Shown here: piece by piece, positions 43,512 to 52,686 of the stretch
Position numbering within the stretch: position 1 is the first letter of the stretch
Layout: each line of letters begins with the position of its first letter
The notes under the pieces: generated by a model
Seen by the model: the letters and a program-made list of their open reading frames with translations, nothing else
Database searches by the model: none
What the model was told of the DNA's origin: nothing
Program-made: the position numbers and the translations under genes
Assembly: GCA_965656195.1 (NCBI GenBank)
Contig: CBFHJL010000001.1
Location: 1 to 64,000 of the forward strand
Direction: 5' to 3'
Length of the DNA: 64,000 nt
Source of the DNA: Brumimicrobium sp965656195
Lineage (GTDB): Bacteria; Bacteroidota; Bacteroidia; Flavobacteriales_D; Crocinitomicaceae

Positions 43512-45965
43512 ATGAATGACATTTTTGACGATAGTTTATTTGAATTGAACGGAGAGATGGGAGGTGAGCCAGACTCAGAATTTATACCATTGATTACACA
43601 AGAGGAGGAAGATAAGATGCAGAACGCAGATTATCCTTCAGATGTTCCGATCTTACCTCTTAGAAATAATGTTCTTTTTCCAGGAGTTGTAATCCCTATC
43701 ACTGTTGGACGTGATAAGTCGATTAAGTTAGTACAACATGCGAATGATAAAGATAAAATCATAGGTGTTGTATCACAAAAGGATCAAGAAATAGAAGAGC
43801 CTGAATTTAAAGATCTTCACAGCGTGGGTACAATAGCTCAAATTGTAAGGATGCTTAAAATGCCTGATGGCAGTACAACTGTTATTATTCAGGGTAAACG
43901 TCGTTTCCAATTGAAAGAAATGACACAGGAGGAGCCTTTCTTAAGAGCTACAATAGAATTGTGTAAGGAAGAGAAGGCGCCGAAGAGGAGTAAAGAGTTT
44001 ACAGCGATTATTCAATCAATGAAAGAGTTATCCTTGAAAATTATCAAGGATTCTCCAAGCATCCCTACTGAAGCTCAATTTGCCATAAAGAATATTGAAA
44101 GTTCTTCGTTTTTGATCAATTTCATTTCTTCGAATATGAATGCAAATGTTGCGAAAAAGCAAGAGATGCTTGAGGAGATGGAGCTGAAGAAAAGAGCAAT
44201 GAACGTTCTAGAGCATTTAACACTCGAAGCTCAACAGTTAGAAATGCGCAACGAGATCCAAGGCCGCGTTAAGACAGATATTGATAAGCAGCAGCGAGAG
44301 TATTTCTTGCATCAGCAGATGAAAACTATTCAAGAAGAATTGGGTGGTAGTCCTCAAGAGCAGGATGTTAAGGATATGCGAGAGCGTACTAAAAAGAAGA
44401 AGTGGAGTAAGGATGTTGAAAAACTCTTTACAAAGGAACTGACTCGTCTAGAAAGAATGAATCCTCAAGGAGCAGAGTATACGGTTCAACTCAATTATCT
44501 TGATCTTTTGCTGGAACTCCCTTGGAATGAGTTTTCTAAAGATAATCTAGACCTGAAAAGAGCTGAGAAAGTTCTAGAACGAGACCATTACGGGTTAGAA
44601 AAGGTTAAGAAAAGAATTCTGGAGTATTTAGCAGTGTTAAAGCTAAAGAAGGATATGAAATCTCCGATATTATGTTTTTATGGACCTCCGGGAGTTGGTA
44701 AAACATCTTTGGGTAAGTCTATCGCTGAAGCTCTAGGTAGAGAATATATCAGAATGTCTTTAGGTGGTGTGCATGATGAAAGTGAGATCCGTGGTCACCG
44801 TAAAACGTATATCGGGGCAATGCCTGGCAGAATTATACAGAATCTGAAAAAAGCGGGATCTTCTAATCCTGTATTTGTTTTGGATGAAGTAGATAAGCTA
44901 GGAAGATCAAACCATGGAGATCCATCAAGTGCTCTTTTAGAAGTTTTAGACCCAGCTCAAAATGATGAATTTTACGATAATTATATCGAAACAGAGTATG
45001 ATTTGTCTAAAGTACTATTTATTGCAACAGCTAATGATCTGTCCACGATTCAGGGGCCGCTAAGAGATCGTATGGAGATTATCGAGGTGAATGGATATAC
45101 TGTTGAAGAAAAGGTTGAAATTGCTAAGCGACACTTGCTTCCTGATCAAATTAAGAATCATGGGATCAAAAAATCAGATATCTCAATCGGTAAACCTGTA
45201 CTTGAAAAACTAATCGAGGAATATACACATGAATCCGGAGTTCGTGGATTGAATAAAATGGTTGCGAAACTGGTACGAAATAGAGCTCGTCAAATTGCTA
45301 TGGAGCAAGATTTTGAGAAAAAGATTATTAAAGAAGAATTAAAAGAAATTATAGGCCCGGGACGCTCCAAAACGAAATATTCCAACAACGAGGTTGCTGG
45401 ATTGGTCACCGGTTTAGCGTGGACTTCAATGGGAGGAGATATATTGTTTATTGAGTCTTCTCTAGCGAAAGGAAAGGGTAAATTGACCTTAACGGGTAAT
45501 CTTGGAGATGTGATGAAGGAGTCTGCAACGATCGCTCTGCAGTTTTTGAAGGCAAATTCTGATTGGTTGGATCTCGATCAAAATGTATTTAATAAGTACG
45601 ATGTACATATGCATGTTCCAGAAGGAGCAACTCCAAAAGATGGACCTTCTGCAGGTATTACAATGCTTACATCACTGGCATCTCTTTTTACGCAGCGCAA
45701 AGTGAAGAAATATCTCGCTATGACAGGAGAGATTACGCTAAGAGGAGAGGTTCTTCCTGTTGGAGGAATAAAAGAAAAGATTTTGGCGGCTAAAAGAGCA
45801 GATATTAAGGAAATCATACTCTGCGAAAAGAATAAACAAGACATCGAGGAGATTAAAGAAGATTATTTGAAAGGACTGAAGTTCCATTACGTATCTCAAA
45901 TGAGAGAAGTTTTAGATATAGCACTGACTAAACAGCGTGTAAAGGAACCAAAGGAAATCAATTAA
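43512..45965 (+). CDS. lon: ATP-dependent protease La (Lon), 817 aa
   Basis: Quality-control protease of cytoplasmic proteins. The N-terminal LON substrate-binding domain begins SDVPILPLRNNVLFPGVVIP, the AAA+ module has GPPGVGKTSLGK and VFVLDEVDKLG, and the protease domain has the Ser713/Lys756 dyad in KDGPSAGITML and GGIKEKILAAKR. An acidic leader of ~40 residues precedes the LON domain. Length is normal. Followed by a strong terminator. Regulation by a heat-shock type signal cannot be seen. Confidence 0.97.
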   Translation: MNDIFDDSLFELNGEMGGEPDSEFIPLITQEEEDKMQNADYPSDVPILPLRNNVLFPGVVIPITVGRDKSIKLVQHANDKDKIIGVVSQKDQEIEEPEFKDLHSVGTIAQIVRMLKMPDGSTTVIIQGKRRFQLKEMTQEEPFLRATIELCKEEKAPKRSKEFTAIIQSMKELSLKIIKDSPSIPTEAQFAIKNIESSSFLINFISSNMNANVAKKQEMLEEMELKKRAMNVLEHLTLEAQQLEMRNEIQGRVKTDIDKQQREYFLHQQMKTIQEELGGSPQEQDVKDMRERTKKKKWSKDVEKLFTKELTRLERMNPQGAEYTVQLNYLDLLLELPWNEFSKDNLDLKRAEKVLERDHYGLEKVKKRILEYLAVLKLKKDMKSPILCFYGPPGVGKTSLGKSIAEALGREYIRMSLGGVHDESEIRGHRKTYIGAMPGRIIQNLKKAGSSNPVFVLDEVDKLGRSNHGDPSSALLEVLDPAQNDEFYDNYIETEYDLSKVLFIATANDLSTIQGPLRDRMEIIEVNGYTVEEKVEIAKRHLLPDQIKNHGIKKSDISIGKPVLEKLIEEYTHESGVRGLNKMVAKLVRNRARQIAMEQDFEKKIIKEELKEIIGPGRSKTKYSNNEVAGLVTGLAWTSMGGDILFIESSLAKGKGKLTLTGNLGDVMKESATIALQFLKANSDWLDLDQNVFNKYDVHMHVPEGATPKDGPSAGITMLTSLASLFTQRKVKKYLAMTGEITLRGEVLPVGGIKEKILAAKRADIKEIILCEKNKQDIEEIKEDYLKGLKFHYVSQMREVLDIALTKQRVKEPKEIN

Positions 45966-45986
45966 GCGATGAGTTGACTTTAGAAT

Positions 45987-46013
45987 AGGGCGGAATATTT
46001 TCGCCCTTTTTTT
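45987..46013 (+). terminator. Intrinsic terminator of lon
   Basis: GGGCGGA (45988-45994) pairs with TTCGCCC (46000-46006) with one G-T pair, followed by seven T residues. Confidence 0.85.
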
Positions 46014-46062
46014 ATTCTTCCGACTAAACTTTAATACCTAATTTTGCATTGATTGATCAATT

Positions 46063-47289
46063 ATGAAATTCAAAGATTATAAGATTGCTAAATGCATAAA
46101 GTCATCTGTTGATAAGCTTGGCTGGAAGCGTCCTACGGATATACAGTTCAAAGCAATACAGCCCATCTTAAACGGTGAAGATGTATTAGCGATAGCACAG
46201 ACGGGAACAGGTAAAACAGCAAGTTTTGTAATACCTACACTGAATGCAATTTATAGTGAATTGTCTACGGGTGCAGATCATTATACTAAATGTTTAGTGA
46301 TGGTTCCAACGAGAGAGTTGGCTGTTCAGATCGCAGAGGTATTTGAAAAAGTAGGAACTGAAACGGGTGCGAGAATCCAGGCAATTATTGGTGGAGTAGA
46401 ACAAGACGCTCAGATCAATGCCTTGAAAGAAGGTGTTGACGTTGTTATTTCAACACCAGGGAGGTTATTCGACCTATGTTCTCAAGGTTATTTAAAATTA
46501 GATCGTCTAAATACTTTAGTATTAGATGAGGCTGATCATATGTTGGACCTTGGATTTATTAAGGATATTCGCGACTTAATGCGACACGTTCCTCAAAAGA
46601 GACAAACATTGTTTTTCTCCGCAACCATCGATAAGAATATTAAGAAAGTCGCATATGACTTAGTAAGAAATGCGATCAGGATACAAATCTCTCCAAAGAA
46701 TCCTGTTTCAAAGAATATCTTTCATACTGTTGTGGATGTAGAAATGGATGATAAGCGATTCTTTCTTGAAAATGTAGTTAAGGAAAATGAGGATAAGAAA
46801 ATCTTAGTTTTTGTGCGCACCCAAGTAAGAGCTGAAAGAGTAGTGAAAGCAATGGAGAGGGCAGGGATCGAGTCAGATACGATTCATGGAGGTGTTGAGC
46901 AAGATAAACGCTTTGAGCTCTTCGAAGCATTTAAGTCAGGAGAGCTTCAATTATTGATCACTACTGATGTTGCTGCAAGAGGAATTGATATTCCAGGTGT
47001 TCATGCCGTAATCAATTATGACCTTCCAGAACAGCCGGAGAACTATGTACACAGAGTGGGTAGAACAGGAAGAGGAAAAGAGAAGGGTTGGGCGATCGCA
47101 TTCTGCAGTGAACACGAAAAACCATTTTTAGAAGCAATAGAATCCTACACAGGACATCCAATTGAAAAATACGAATTAGATAAACGAGATTACTCTGCTA
47201 TTATCGAAGATGCCGATGATGGTACAGATGATTGGAGGTCTCTAATGGAGGAAGAGGAAAAGCGATCAGAAAATAGAAATGAATGGTAG
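46063..47289 (+). CDS. DEAD-box RNA helicase, 408 aa
   Basis: Motifs in order: PTDIQFKAIQPIL (Q), AQTGTGKT (I), VPTRELAVQ, STPGRLFDL, VLDEADHMLDLGF (II, DEAD), FFSATI (III), and HRVGRTGRG (VI). RhlE-type. Short acidic tail (DADDGTDDWRSLMEEEEKR) rather than the basic tail of the DECD-box protein at 18840, so the two are not simple duplicates. TAATTTTG at 46039-46046, 16 bases before the ATG, is a probable -7 element. Confidence 0.94.
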   Translation: MKFKDYKIAKCIKSSVDKLGWKRPTDIQFKAIQPILNGEDVLAIAQTGTGKTASFVIPTLNAIYSELSTGADHYTKCLVMVPTRELAVQIAEVFEKVGTETGARIQAIIGGVEQDAQINALKEGVDVVISTPGRLFDLCSQGYLKLDRLNTLVLDEADHMLDLGFIKDIRDLMRHVPQKRQTLFFSATIDKNIKKVAYDLVRNAIRIQISPKNPVSKNIFHTVVDVEMDDKRFFLENVVKENEDKKILVFVRTQVRAERVVKAMERAGIESDTIHGGVEQDKRFELFEAFKSGELQLLITTDVAARGIDIPGVHAVINYDLPEQPENYVHRVGRTGRGKEKGWAIAFCSEHEKPFLEAIESYTGHPIEKYELDKRDYSAIIEDADDGTDDWRSLMEEEEKRSENRNEW

Positions 47290-47360
47290 TGAACGAGAGA
47301 AGTCTACTGTTCTACCGTTAATATTTCTATTTTCTCTCATTTAAGCATTACATTTGCAGC

Positions 47361-48674
47361 ATGAAAACGAAAACGCTCAAGAAGAACAAGGTTAATGTAG
47401 TAACATTGGGATGTTCAAAGAATCTTTTTGATTCAGAAGTGATGATGGCGCAGCTAAAAGCGAATAAGTTTGAAGTTGAGCACGAGGCGAAACAAGATGA
47501 TTCTGAAATAGTAATCATAAATACTTGTGGTTTCATTGATAATGCAAAGCAAGAATCTATCGATACGATTTTGCGCTATGCAGAAGCCAAAAAAGAAGGG
47601 CAGGTTGAGAAAGTTTACGTTTCTGGATGTTTGTCAGAGCGTTATAAGTCAGAGTTAGAAACTGAAATTCCCGAAGTCGATGCTTATTTTGGAACGCGTG
47701 ATCTTCCTCGCTTATTAAAAACATTAAAGGCAGACTACAAACATGAATTGGTGGGTGAGCGTTTATTGACGACTCCTTCGCATTATGCATATTTTAAGAT
47801 TGCAGAGGGGTGTGATAGACCATGTTCATTCTGCGCAATTCCCTTGATGAGAGGAGGTCATAGATCAACACCGATAGAAGACTTGGTGAAACAAGCTGAG
47901 AGTTTGGCTGCCCAAGGAGTAAAGGAGCTTATGCTTATTGCTCAAGATCTTACTTATTATGGTTTAGACCTTTATAAAAAGAGAAATCTTGCAGAACTGA
48001 TAGATCGTTTATCTGACGTTGAAGGAATAGAATGGATCCGTTTGCATTATGCTTTTCCTACAGGATTCCCAATGGATGTCTTGGATGTAATGAAGAACAG
48101 ATCGAATGTTTGTAATTATCTTGATATGCCTCTACAACATGGTTCAACGCGTATGTTGAAGGCCATGAGAAGAGGGACTACTAGACAGAAAACTGAGCAG
48201 TTAATTACGGATATACGTAACGTTGTTCCAGATATAGCGATAAGAACTACTTTGATTGCTGGTTATCCTGGAGAAACTGAAGCGGACTTCCAGGAGATGT
48301 ATGACTGGGTTGAAAAAACACGGTTTGAGCGCCTCGGGATTTTTACGTATTCGCATGAAGAAAATACGCATGCTTATAATTTTGCTGACGATGTTCCAGA
48401 TAAATTGAAGAAAGAGCGTGCCGATTCGATTATGGAGTTACAGTCTGGTATTAGCTATGACTTAAATCAAAAACATATCGGTCAAACCAGAAAAGTTTTA
48501 TTCGATAGAATAGAAGGGGATTATTTCATAGGAAGAACAGAGTATGATTCACCTGAGGTAGATAATGAAGTCTTGGTGAAAAAATCCGATGGATACGTTC
48601 GTATAGGTGATTTTGCGAATGTTGAAATAACAAAAGCGGATCATTACGATCTATATGGTAAGTTGATTGATTGA
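47361..48674 (+). CDS. rimO: Ribosomal protein S12 methylthiotransferase RimO, 437 aa
   Basis: Radical-SAM enzyme that methylthiolates a conserved aspartate of ribosomal protein S12. Two Fe-S sites are visible: N-terminal cysteines in TLGCSKNLFDSE, NTCGFID and SGCLSERY, and the radical-SAM triad in CDRPCSFCAIP. The TRAM domain ends the chain (YFIGRTEYDSPEVDNEV). The length and the first motif LGCSKNLFDSE (not the MiaB GCQMN) favour RimO. TACATTTG (47349-47356) just before the ATG suggests a leaderless transcript. Confidence 0.95.
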   Translation: MKTKTLKKNKVNVVTLGCSKNLFDSEVMMAQLKANKFEVEHEAKQDDSEIVIINTCGFIDNAKQESIDTILRYAEAKKEGQVEKVYVSGCLSERYKSELETEIPEVDAYFGTRDLPRLLKTLKADYKHELVGERLLTTPSHYAYFKIAEGCDRPCSFCAIPLMRGGHRSTPIEDLVKQAESLAAQGVKELMLIAQDLTYYGLDLYKKRNLAELIDRLSDVEGIEWIRLHYAFPTGFPMDVLDVMKNRSNVCNYLDMPLQHGSTRMLKAMRRGTTRQKTEQLITDIRNVVPDIAIRTTLIAGYPGETEADFQEMYDWVEKTRFERLGIFTYSHEENTHAYNFADDVPDKLKKERADSIMELQSGISYDLNQKHIGQTRKVLFDRIEGDYFIGRTEYDSPEVDNEVLVKKSDGYVRIGDFANVEITKADHYDLYGKLID

Positions 48675-48786
48675 TTTCAATCACACATAACGTTTCTCAC
48701 AATATTATATTGCCTCTCATCATAATAGATGATTAAATAGTAATTAATTTGTTTATATTTGAACAAATAATTTAAAAAAATCTATT

Positions 48787-49518
48787 ATGAAAAAACTTTA
48801 CACATTGGCGGTTGCCACTTTATTAGCTGGAGCGTCTTTTGCTCAGGTTGACGTTGAAATTGAGTTGGTTTCACCAACATCGGGATCGTCAGAAGCACCA
48901 GGAGTTATCTCTCTTGAATTTAATATTCTTAATAATGGTCCTGATGACATCGTAGAAGGAGATACTATTTATTTTGGTGCTCTTAGAGGAACTGACCTTG
49001 TTGATAGTGATGGAACTCTTAACTCTGTTAATGGTATCATAATTCCTACAGGATTTGGTAACATCGCTTCTGGTGGTAGCATTCCTTGGGCTGCAATTTC
49101 TGCTGCAGTAGGAGGATCATTCGATGTTGATTGTTCTGGTTTGACAACTCAAACTTCTGTATGTGCCTATTTAGCTGGTATCGGTTCAGACGCGTTAACG
49201 CAAGCTGGTGATGATGAAGATCCAGTTTTTGATAATAATACAGATTGTTTCACAGTAGATCCTGCTTTGGCTAATATAGTAGAGCTTGATTTTACTGACG
49301 CTGTTGACGTATCTTTTACTGCAACTGAAATTCAGATTTCTTCTGAATTGAATCAAGAACTGAACTACTCTGTAGTTTCAATTACTGGTCAGGTAGTTGC
49401 TTCAGGTTCATTAACTGATTTTACAACTGTTTCTACTGAAGATTGGAACCGTGGTTTATACATCGTTCGTGTTGAAGGAGCTAATGAAGTAACTTCTACA
49501 AAAGTGATCGTTCAATAA
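48787..49518 (+). CDS. Secreted protein with T9SS sorting domain, 243 aa
   Basis: Signal peptide MKKLYTLAVATLLAGASFAQ. A single beta-sandwich domain with four cysteines (CSGLTTQTSVCAYLAGIG ... DCFTVDP) and an acidic surface follows. The C-terminal ~70 residues form a type A T9SS sorting domain (LNYSVVSITGQVVASGSL, NRGLYIVRVEGANEVTSTKV). Strongly acidic composition suits an extracellular protein in seawater. TATATTTG (48754-48761) upstream is a probable -7 promoter element. Function unknown. Confidence 0.88.
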   Translation: MKKLYTLAVATLLAGASFAQVDVEIELVSPTSGSSEAPGVISLEFNILNNGPDDIVEGDTIYFGALRGTDLVDSDGTLNSVNGIIIPTGFGNIASGGSIPWAAISAAVGGSFDVDCSGLTTQTSVCAYLAGIGSDALTQAGDDEDPVFDNNTDCFTVDPALANIVELDFTDAVDVSFTATEIQISSELNQELNYSVVSITGQVVASGSLTDFTTVSTEDWNRGLYIVRVEGANEVTSTKVIVQ

Positions 49519-49537
49519 GAATTGCGTCTTTATATTC

Positions 49538-49569
49538 AAAAGCGGTACTCTTGGAGTACCGCTTTTTTT
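49538..49569 (+). terminator. Strong bidirectional terminator
   Basis: A 13-bp perfect stem, AAAAGCGGTACTC (49538-49550) with GAGTACCGCTTTT (49554-49566), three-base loop, then T residues on the plus strand and A residues preceding it, so it can stop both the T9SS gene and the convergent dnaE. Confidence 0.9.
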
Positions 49570-52513
49570 ATTCCTCATTATATCTTGGATCACCGATATA
49601 ATTGAGTTTTTTACTGTGAATAACTTCAAGTGAATAATATCCAAATTCTTCAGTAACTCTTCCATTGATCTGGTATATTCCTCTTCCCTGAAAAGGGAAT
49701 TTTCTGATGGTTGGAGGGAAGTGAACCGATTCGAAAAAGTTCCCCCAATAATCTATAAATGTGCCAAAGCACATGTGTTCATTTCTATTGGTCTTTGTAT
49801 TCTTGATAGAAACGAGATAGCCATACATTTTAATTTTCCGTCCAGCATATTCATTAAACAAAGTAGCACGAATAGTAGGTTTAACCGGTTCTTGAAGCAA
49901 TAGAAAGGGGTTGCATAAGGGAAAGTCCAATAGCTCCATTTCTTCAAAAGCTTGCTCTAATTTATCTACAGGGAGATTCGGAAATGTGAAGTCCTTATTC
50001 TTTTGCTCAAATAATTCAGGCTGCTTATCAGTCCTAGTATTGGTCTTGTAAAACAAGTGTACGCGCCATTTTAATTGTTGTTTTTCGCTGGAAATTTTTC
50101 GGAATGCTCCGATGCGTATAAGTAGCAGTACATTCTCGATAGAGAGGTAGGTCCCTTTCAATAACTCTTCAAGTGAAGTAAAAGCTCCATTTACTTCACG
50201 ATACTGTAATAGCTTGTAGATATCTTTGCTACCAATACCATTAATTAGGTTGAATCCAAGATAGATGGTATTTCCTTCTACGATCGTCTGCCAATGACTC
50301 TTTTGAATGCAGGGAGGTTCTATTTCAGCACCTTTTCTTTTGGCTTCATGAATGTAGAATTCTGTTCGGTAATACCCTCCAAAATTATTGATGGTGGCAA
50401 CCATATATTCGATGGGGAAATAGGCTTTTAAGTATAAACTTTGGAAGCTTTCTACTGCATAAGAAGCGGAGTGACCTTTTGAAAAAGCATAGCCTGCAAA
50501 ACTCTCAATTTGTTTCCATATGGTCTCGGTTACCTGCTCTCCATATCCTATTTGTGAGCAGTTCTTAAAGAATTTTTGCTTGATCACTTGAAATTCTTTT
50601 CGAGATCGATATTTACCAGACATTCCTCTTCTTAAAACATCCGCTTCGTCCAGAGTAAGGCCGGCAAAAAGGTGAGCTACTTTGATCACATCTTCTTGGT
50701 AAACCATAACACCATAAGTTTCGGGCATGATTTTCAAGAGTTCAGGGTGCGCAGTTTTTCTGCGTTCTTTGCTTTTGTGTCTGAGTATATATTCTCTCAT
50801 CATTCCTGAATCAGAAACCCCAGGTCTAATAATAGAGCTGGCAGCAACGAGTTCAAGATATGTGCTCGTTTTTAGTTTTTTCATTAACTGTCGCATAGCG
50901 GGAGATTCAACGTAGAAACAACCCATTGCCTCACCGTTCTGAAGCAATGCGCAAACATTTGGATCTTCTTTGAAATGTGTCACATCATGTATGTCATGAA
51001 TCTTCTTTTCTGGTTGATTGTATTTTATGATTTCAATGCTTTCGTGAATCTTGCTTAGTCCACGTTGACTTAAAATATCAAACTTGTACAATCCAACATC
51101 CTCAGCTTCTAGCATAGAAAACTGTGTCGTGGGAAATCCTTTTGGTGGTAGAAATGTCGCGCTGAACCATGTTGTCGGTTTTTCACTAATAATTATTCCT
51201 CCTGAATGAACACTGAGGTGAGAGGGGAGTCCTTCTATGTAACTACTGTATTTGAGCACGAGTTGACTCATTTCATCAAGTTGGGTTATGTTATATTTTC
51301 CACGACTTAATACATCAATATCTGATTTTGGAAGCCCGAAGACCTTACCTAGCTCACGAACAGTGGCTCTGAATTTAAATGTATTATATGTGCATAGTAA
51401 TGCCGCGTTAGGAAATCGTTTGAAAATATATTGTATAACCTCGTCACGCTCTTTCCATGAGAAATCAATGTCAAAGTCTGGAGGGTTTTTACGATATACA
51501 TTGATGAAGCGCTCAAAGTAAAGATCAAGCTCCAATGGGTCAACATCTGTTATGCCGAGTAAATAGGCGACAATACTGTTAGCTCCGCTGCCTCGTCCTA
51601 CATGAAAATATCCTTTTGAGGTAGCGTAGTTGATGATGTCCCAAGTCACCAGAAAGTAAGCGAGATAATCCTTTTTCTCGATCACATCAATTTCACGATG
51701 GATACGATCTTTAATGACTTGGTTAACGGTAGGGTATCTTTTTGGTAATCCTTGCTGGCATAATGATTCAATTAGCTGCTTGTCCTGTGATTTTGATCCA
51801 GTGTATGTTTGAATATTTTGAGCTTCAACTTCATCTCCAAAACTGAAATTGACATGGCAAGACTCCATCAGATTCTCTGTACGTGTTATAATTTCAGGGA
51901 AATCCCTATAAAAATCATAAAGTTCTTTTTTTGAAATAAAATGATCTCGCTCTTGAGCTTGCTCTTTGGTAGGTAGCTTAGATAGCAAACAATTCTTATC
52001 TATTGCACGCAAGAGCCTGTGAGCATTAAATTCTCTTTTGTTCTCAAATGTCATCGTTTGCAGAATGACCATTTTGTTCATGTTACTTTTTTGATCATTA
52101 TTCAATTTATTCACTTGAGACGGACGAATGCCAAGGTATTCATCATTTCTGTAGACTCTAGGAGCGTTCTTTAGCGGGTATACAGCTATACAGTTAGGTA
52201 AATACTCTGTACGATCTGGGAATGGTAGGTTTTCATGGAGATGATGGGATATATAGGTGTTGATTTCGTGAAAACCCCGATTGTTTTTAGCAATTAGTAT
52301 GTATTTCTGATCTATTCCGTTTCTTATATCTGCGCCTGCTATGATCTTTGTATCAATTTCTTGTGATAACTTAATAGAACTTAGTATAGCAGTTGTACTG
52401 TTAATGTCGGTAATAGCTACTTTTTCATATCTATTGTATTTTGCCCATTCTAGAATCCAGCGAATTGACTTCACTCCATATTTTATGCTGTATTTTGAAT
52501 GTATATTAATCAT
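49568..52513 (-). CDS. Second-type DNA polymerase III alpha subunit (DnaE2-like), 981 aa
   Basis: C-family replicative-type polymerase of the short, probably error-prone group. The PHP domain opens INIHSKYSIKYG and AITDINSTTAI; only one of the two first-motif histidines is present, so proofreading-type PHP chemistry is probably lost. Polymerase motifs: GRGSGANSIVAYLLG, PPDFDIDFSWKERD (catalytic Asp, ~345), VYQEDVIKVAHLFAG, LRRGMSGK and FAGYAFSKGHSASYA, then the OB-fold end. At ~980 residues it is shorter than the main DnaE (~1150). In this phylum such genes often pair with dinB; a dinB lies 3.4 kb away. Confidence 0.9.
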   Translation of the reverse strand: MINIHSKYSIKYGVKSIRWILEWAKYNRYEKVAITDINSTTAILSSIKLSQEIDTKIIAGADIRNGIDQKYILIAKNNRGFHEINTYISHHLHENLPFPDRTEYLPNCIAVYPLKNAPRVYRNDEYLGIRPSQVNKLNNDQKSNMNKMVILQTMTFENKREFNAHRLLRAIDKNCLLSKLPTKEQAQERDHFISKKELYDFYRDFPEIITRTENLMESCHVNFSFGDEVEAQNIQTYTGSKSQDKQLIESLCQQGLPKRYPTVNQVIKDRIHREIDVIEKKDYLAYFLVTWDIINYATSKGYFHVGRGSGANSIVAYLLGITDVDPLELDLYFERFINVYRKNPPDFDIDFSWKERDEVIQYIFKRFPNAALLCTYNTFKFRATVRELGKVFGLPKSDIDVLSRGKYNITQLDEMSQLVLKYSSYIEGLPSHLSVHSGGIIISEKPTTWFSATFLPPKGFPTTQFSMLEAEDVGLYKFDILSQRGLSKIHESIEIIKYNQPEKKIHDIHDVTHFKEDPNVCALLQNGEAMGCFYVESPAMRQLMKKLKTSTYLELVAASSIIRPGVSDSGMMREYILRHKSKERRKTAHPELLKIMPETYGVMVYQEDVIKVAHLFAGLTLDEADVLRRGMSGKYRSRKEFQVIKQKFFKNCSQIGYGEQVTETIWKQIESFAGYAFSKGHSASYAVESFQSLYLKAYFPIEYMVATINNFGGYYRTEFYIHEAKRKGAEIEPPCIQKSHWQTIVEGNTIYLGFNLINGIGSKDIYKLLQYREVNGAFTSLEELLKGTYLSIENVLLLIRIGAFRKISSEKQQLKWRVHLFYKTNTRTDKQPELFEQKNKDFTFPNLPVDKLEQAFEEMELLDFPLCNPFLLLQEPVKPTIRATLFNEYAGRKIKMYGYLVSIKNTKTNRNEHMCFGTFIDYWGNFFESVHFPPTIRKFPFQGRGIYQINGRVTEEFGYYSLEVIHSKKLNYIGDPRYNEE

Positions 52514-52528
52514 TTCTCTAGATTCAAA

Positions 52529-52564
52529 ATTAATTATTAATCATTATAATGATTAATAATTAAT
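52529..52564. promoter_or_regulatory. Perfect 36-bp AT palindrome upstream of dnaE-like gene
   Basis: Bases 52529-52564 are an uninterrupted self-complementary palindrome centred at 52546/52547, 16 bases from the ATG of the DnaE2-like gene and 122 bases from the ndh start. Its central AATCATTATAATG (52539-52551) recurs with one change upstream of dinB (57281-57293), suggesting an operator bound by a common regulator, such as the SOS repressor. LexA itself is not in the window. Confidence 0.6.
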
Positions 52565-52686
52565 CAAAATAAAACAAGTAATACCTCAGGTGACTGTTTT
52601 ACAGTTTCTTGAAAAAATCAAAAGAATAAAACGTATAATGGTTATATTTAAAGTGTTGTAGCTATTCAAATAATATATATTCTACT

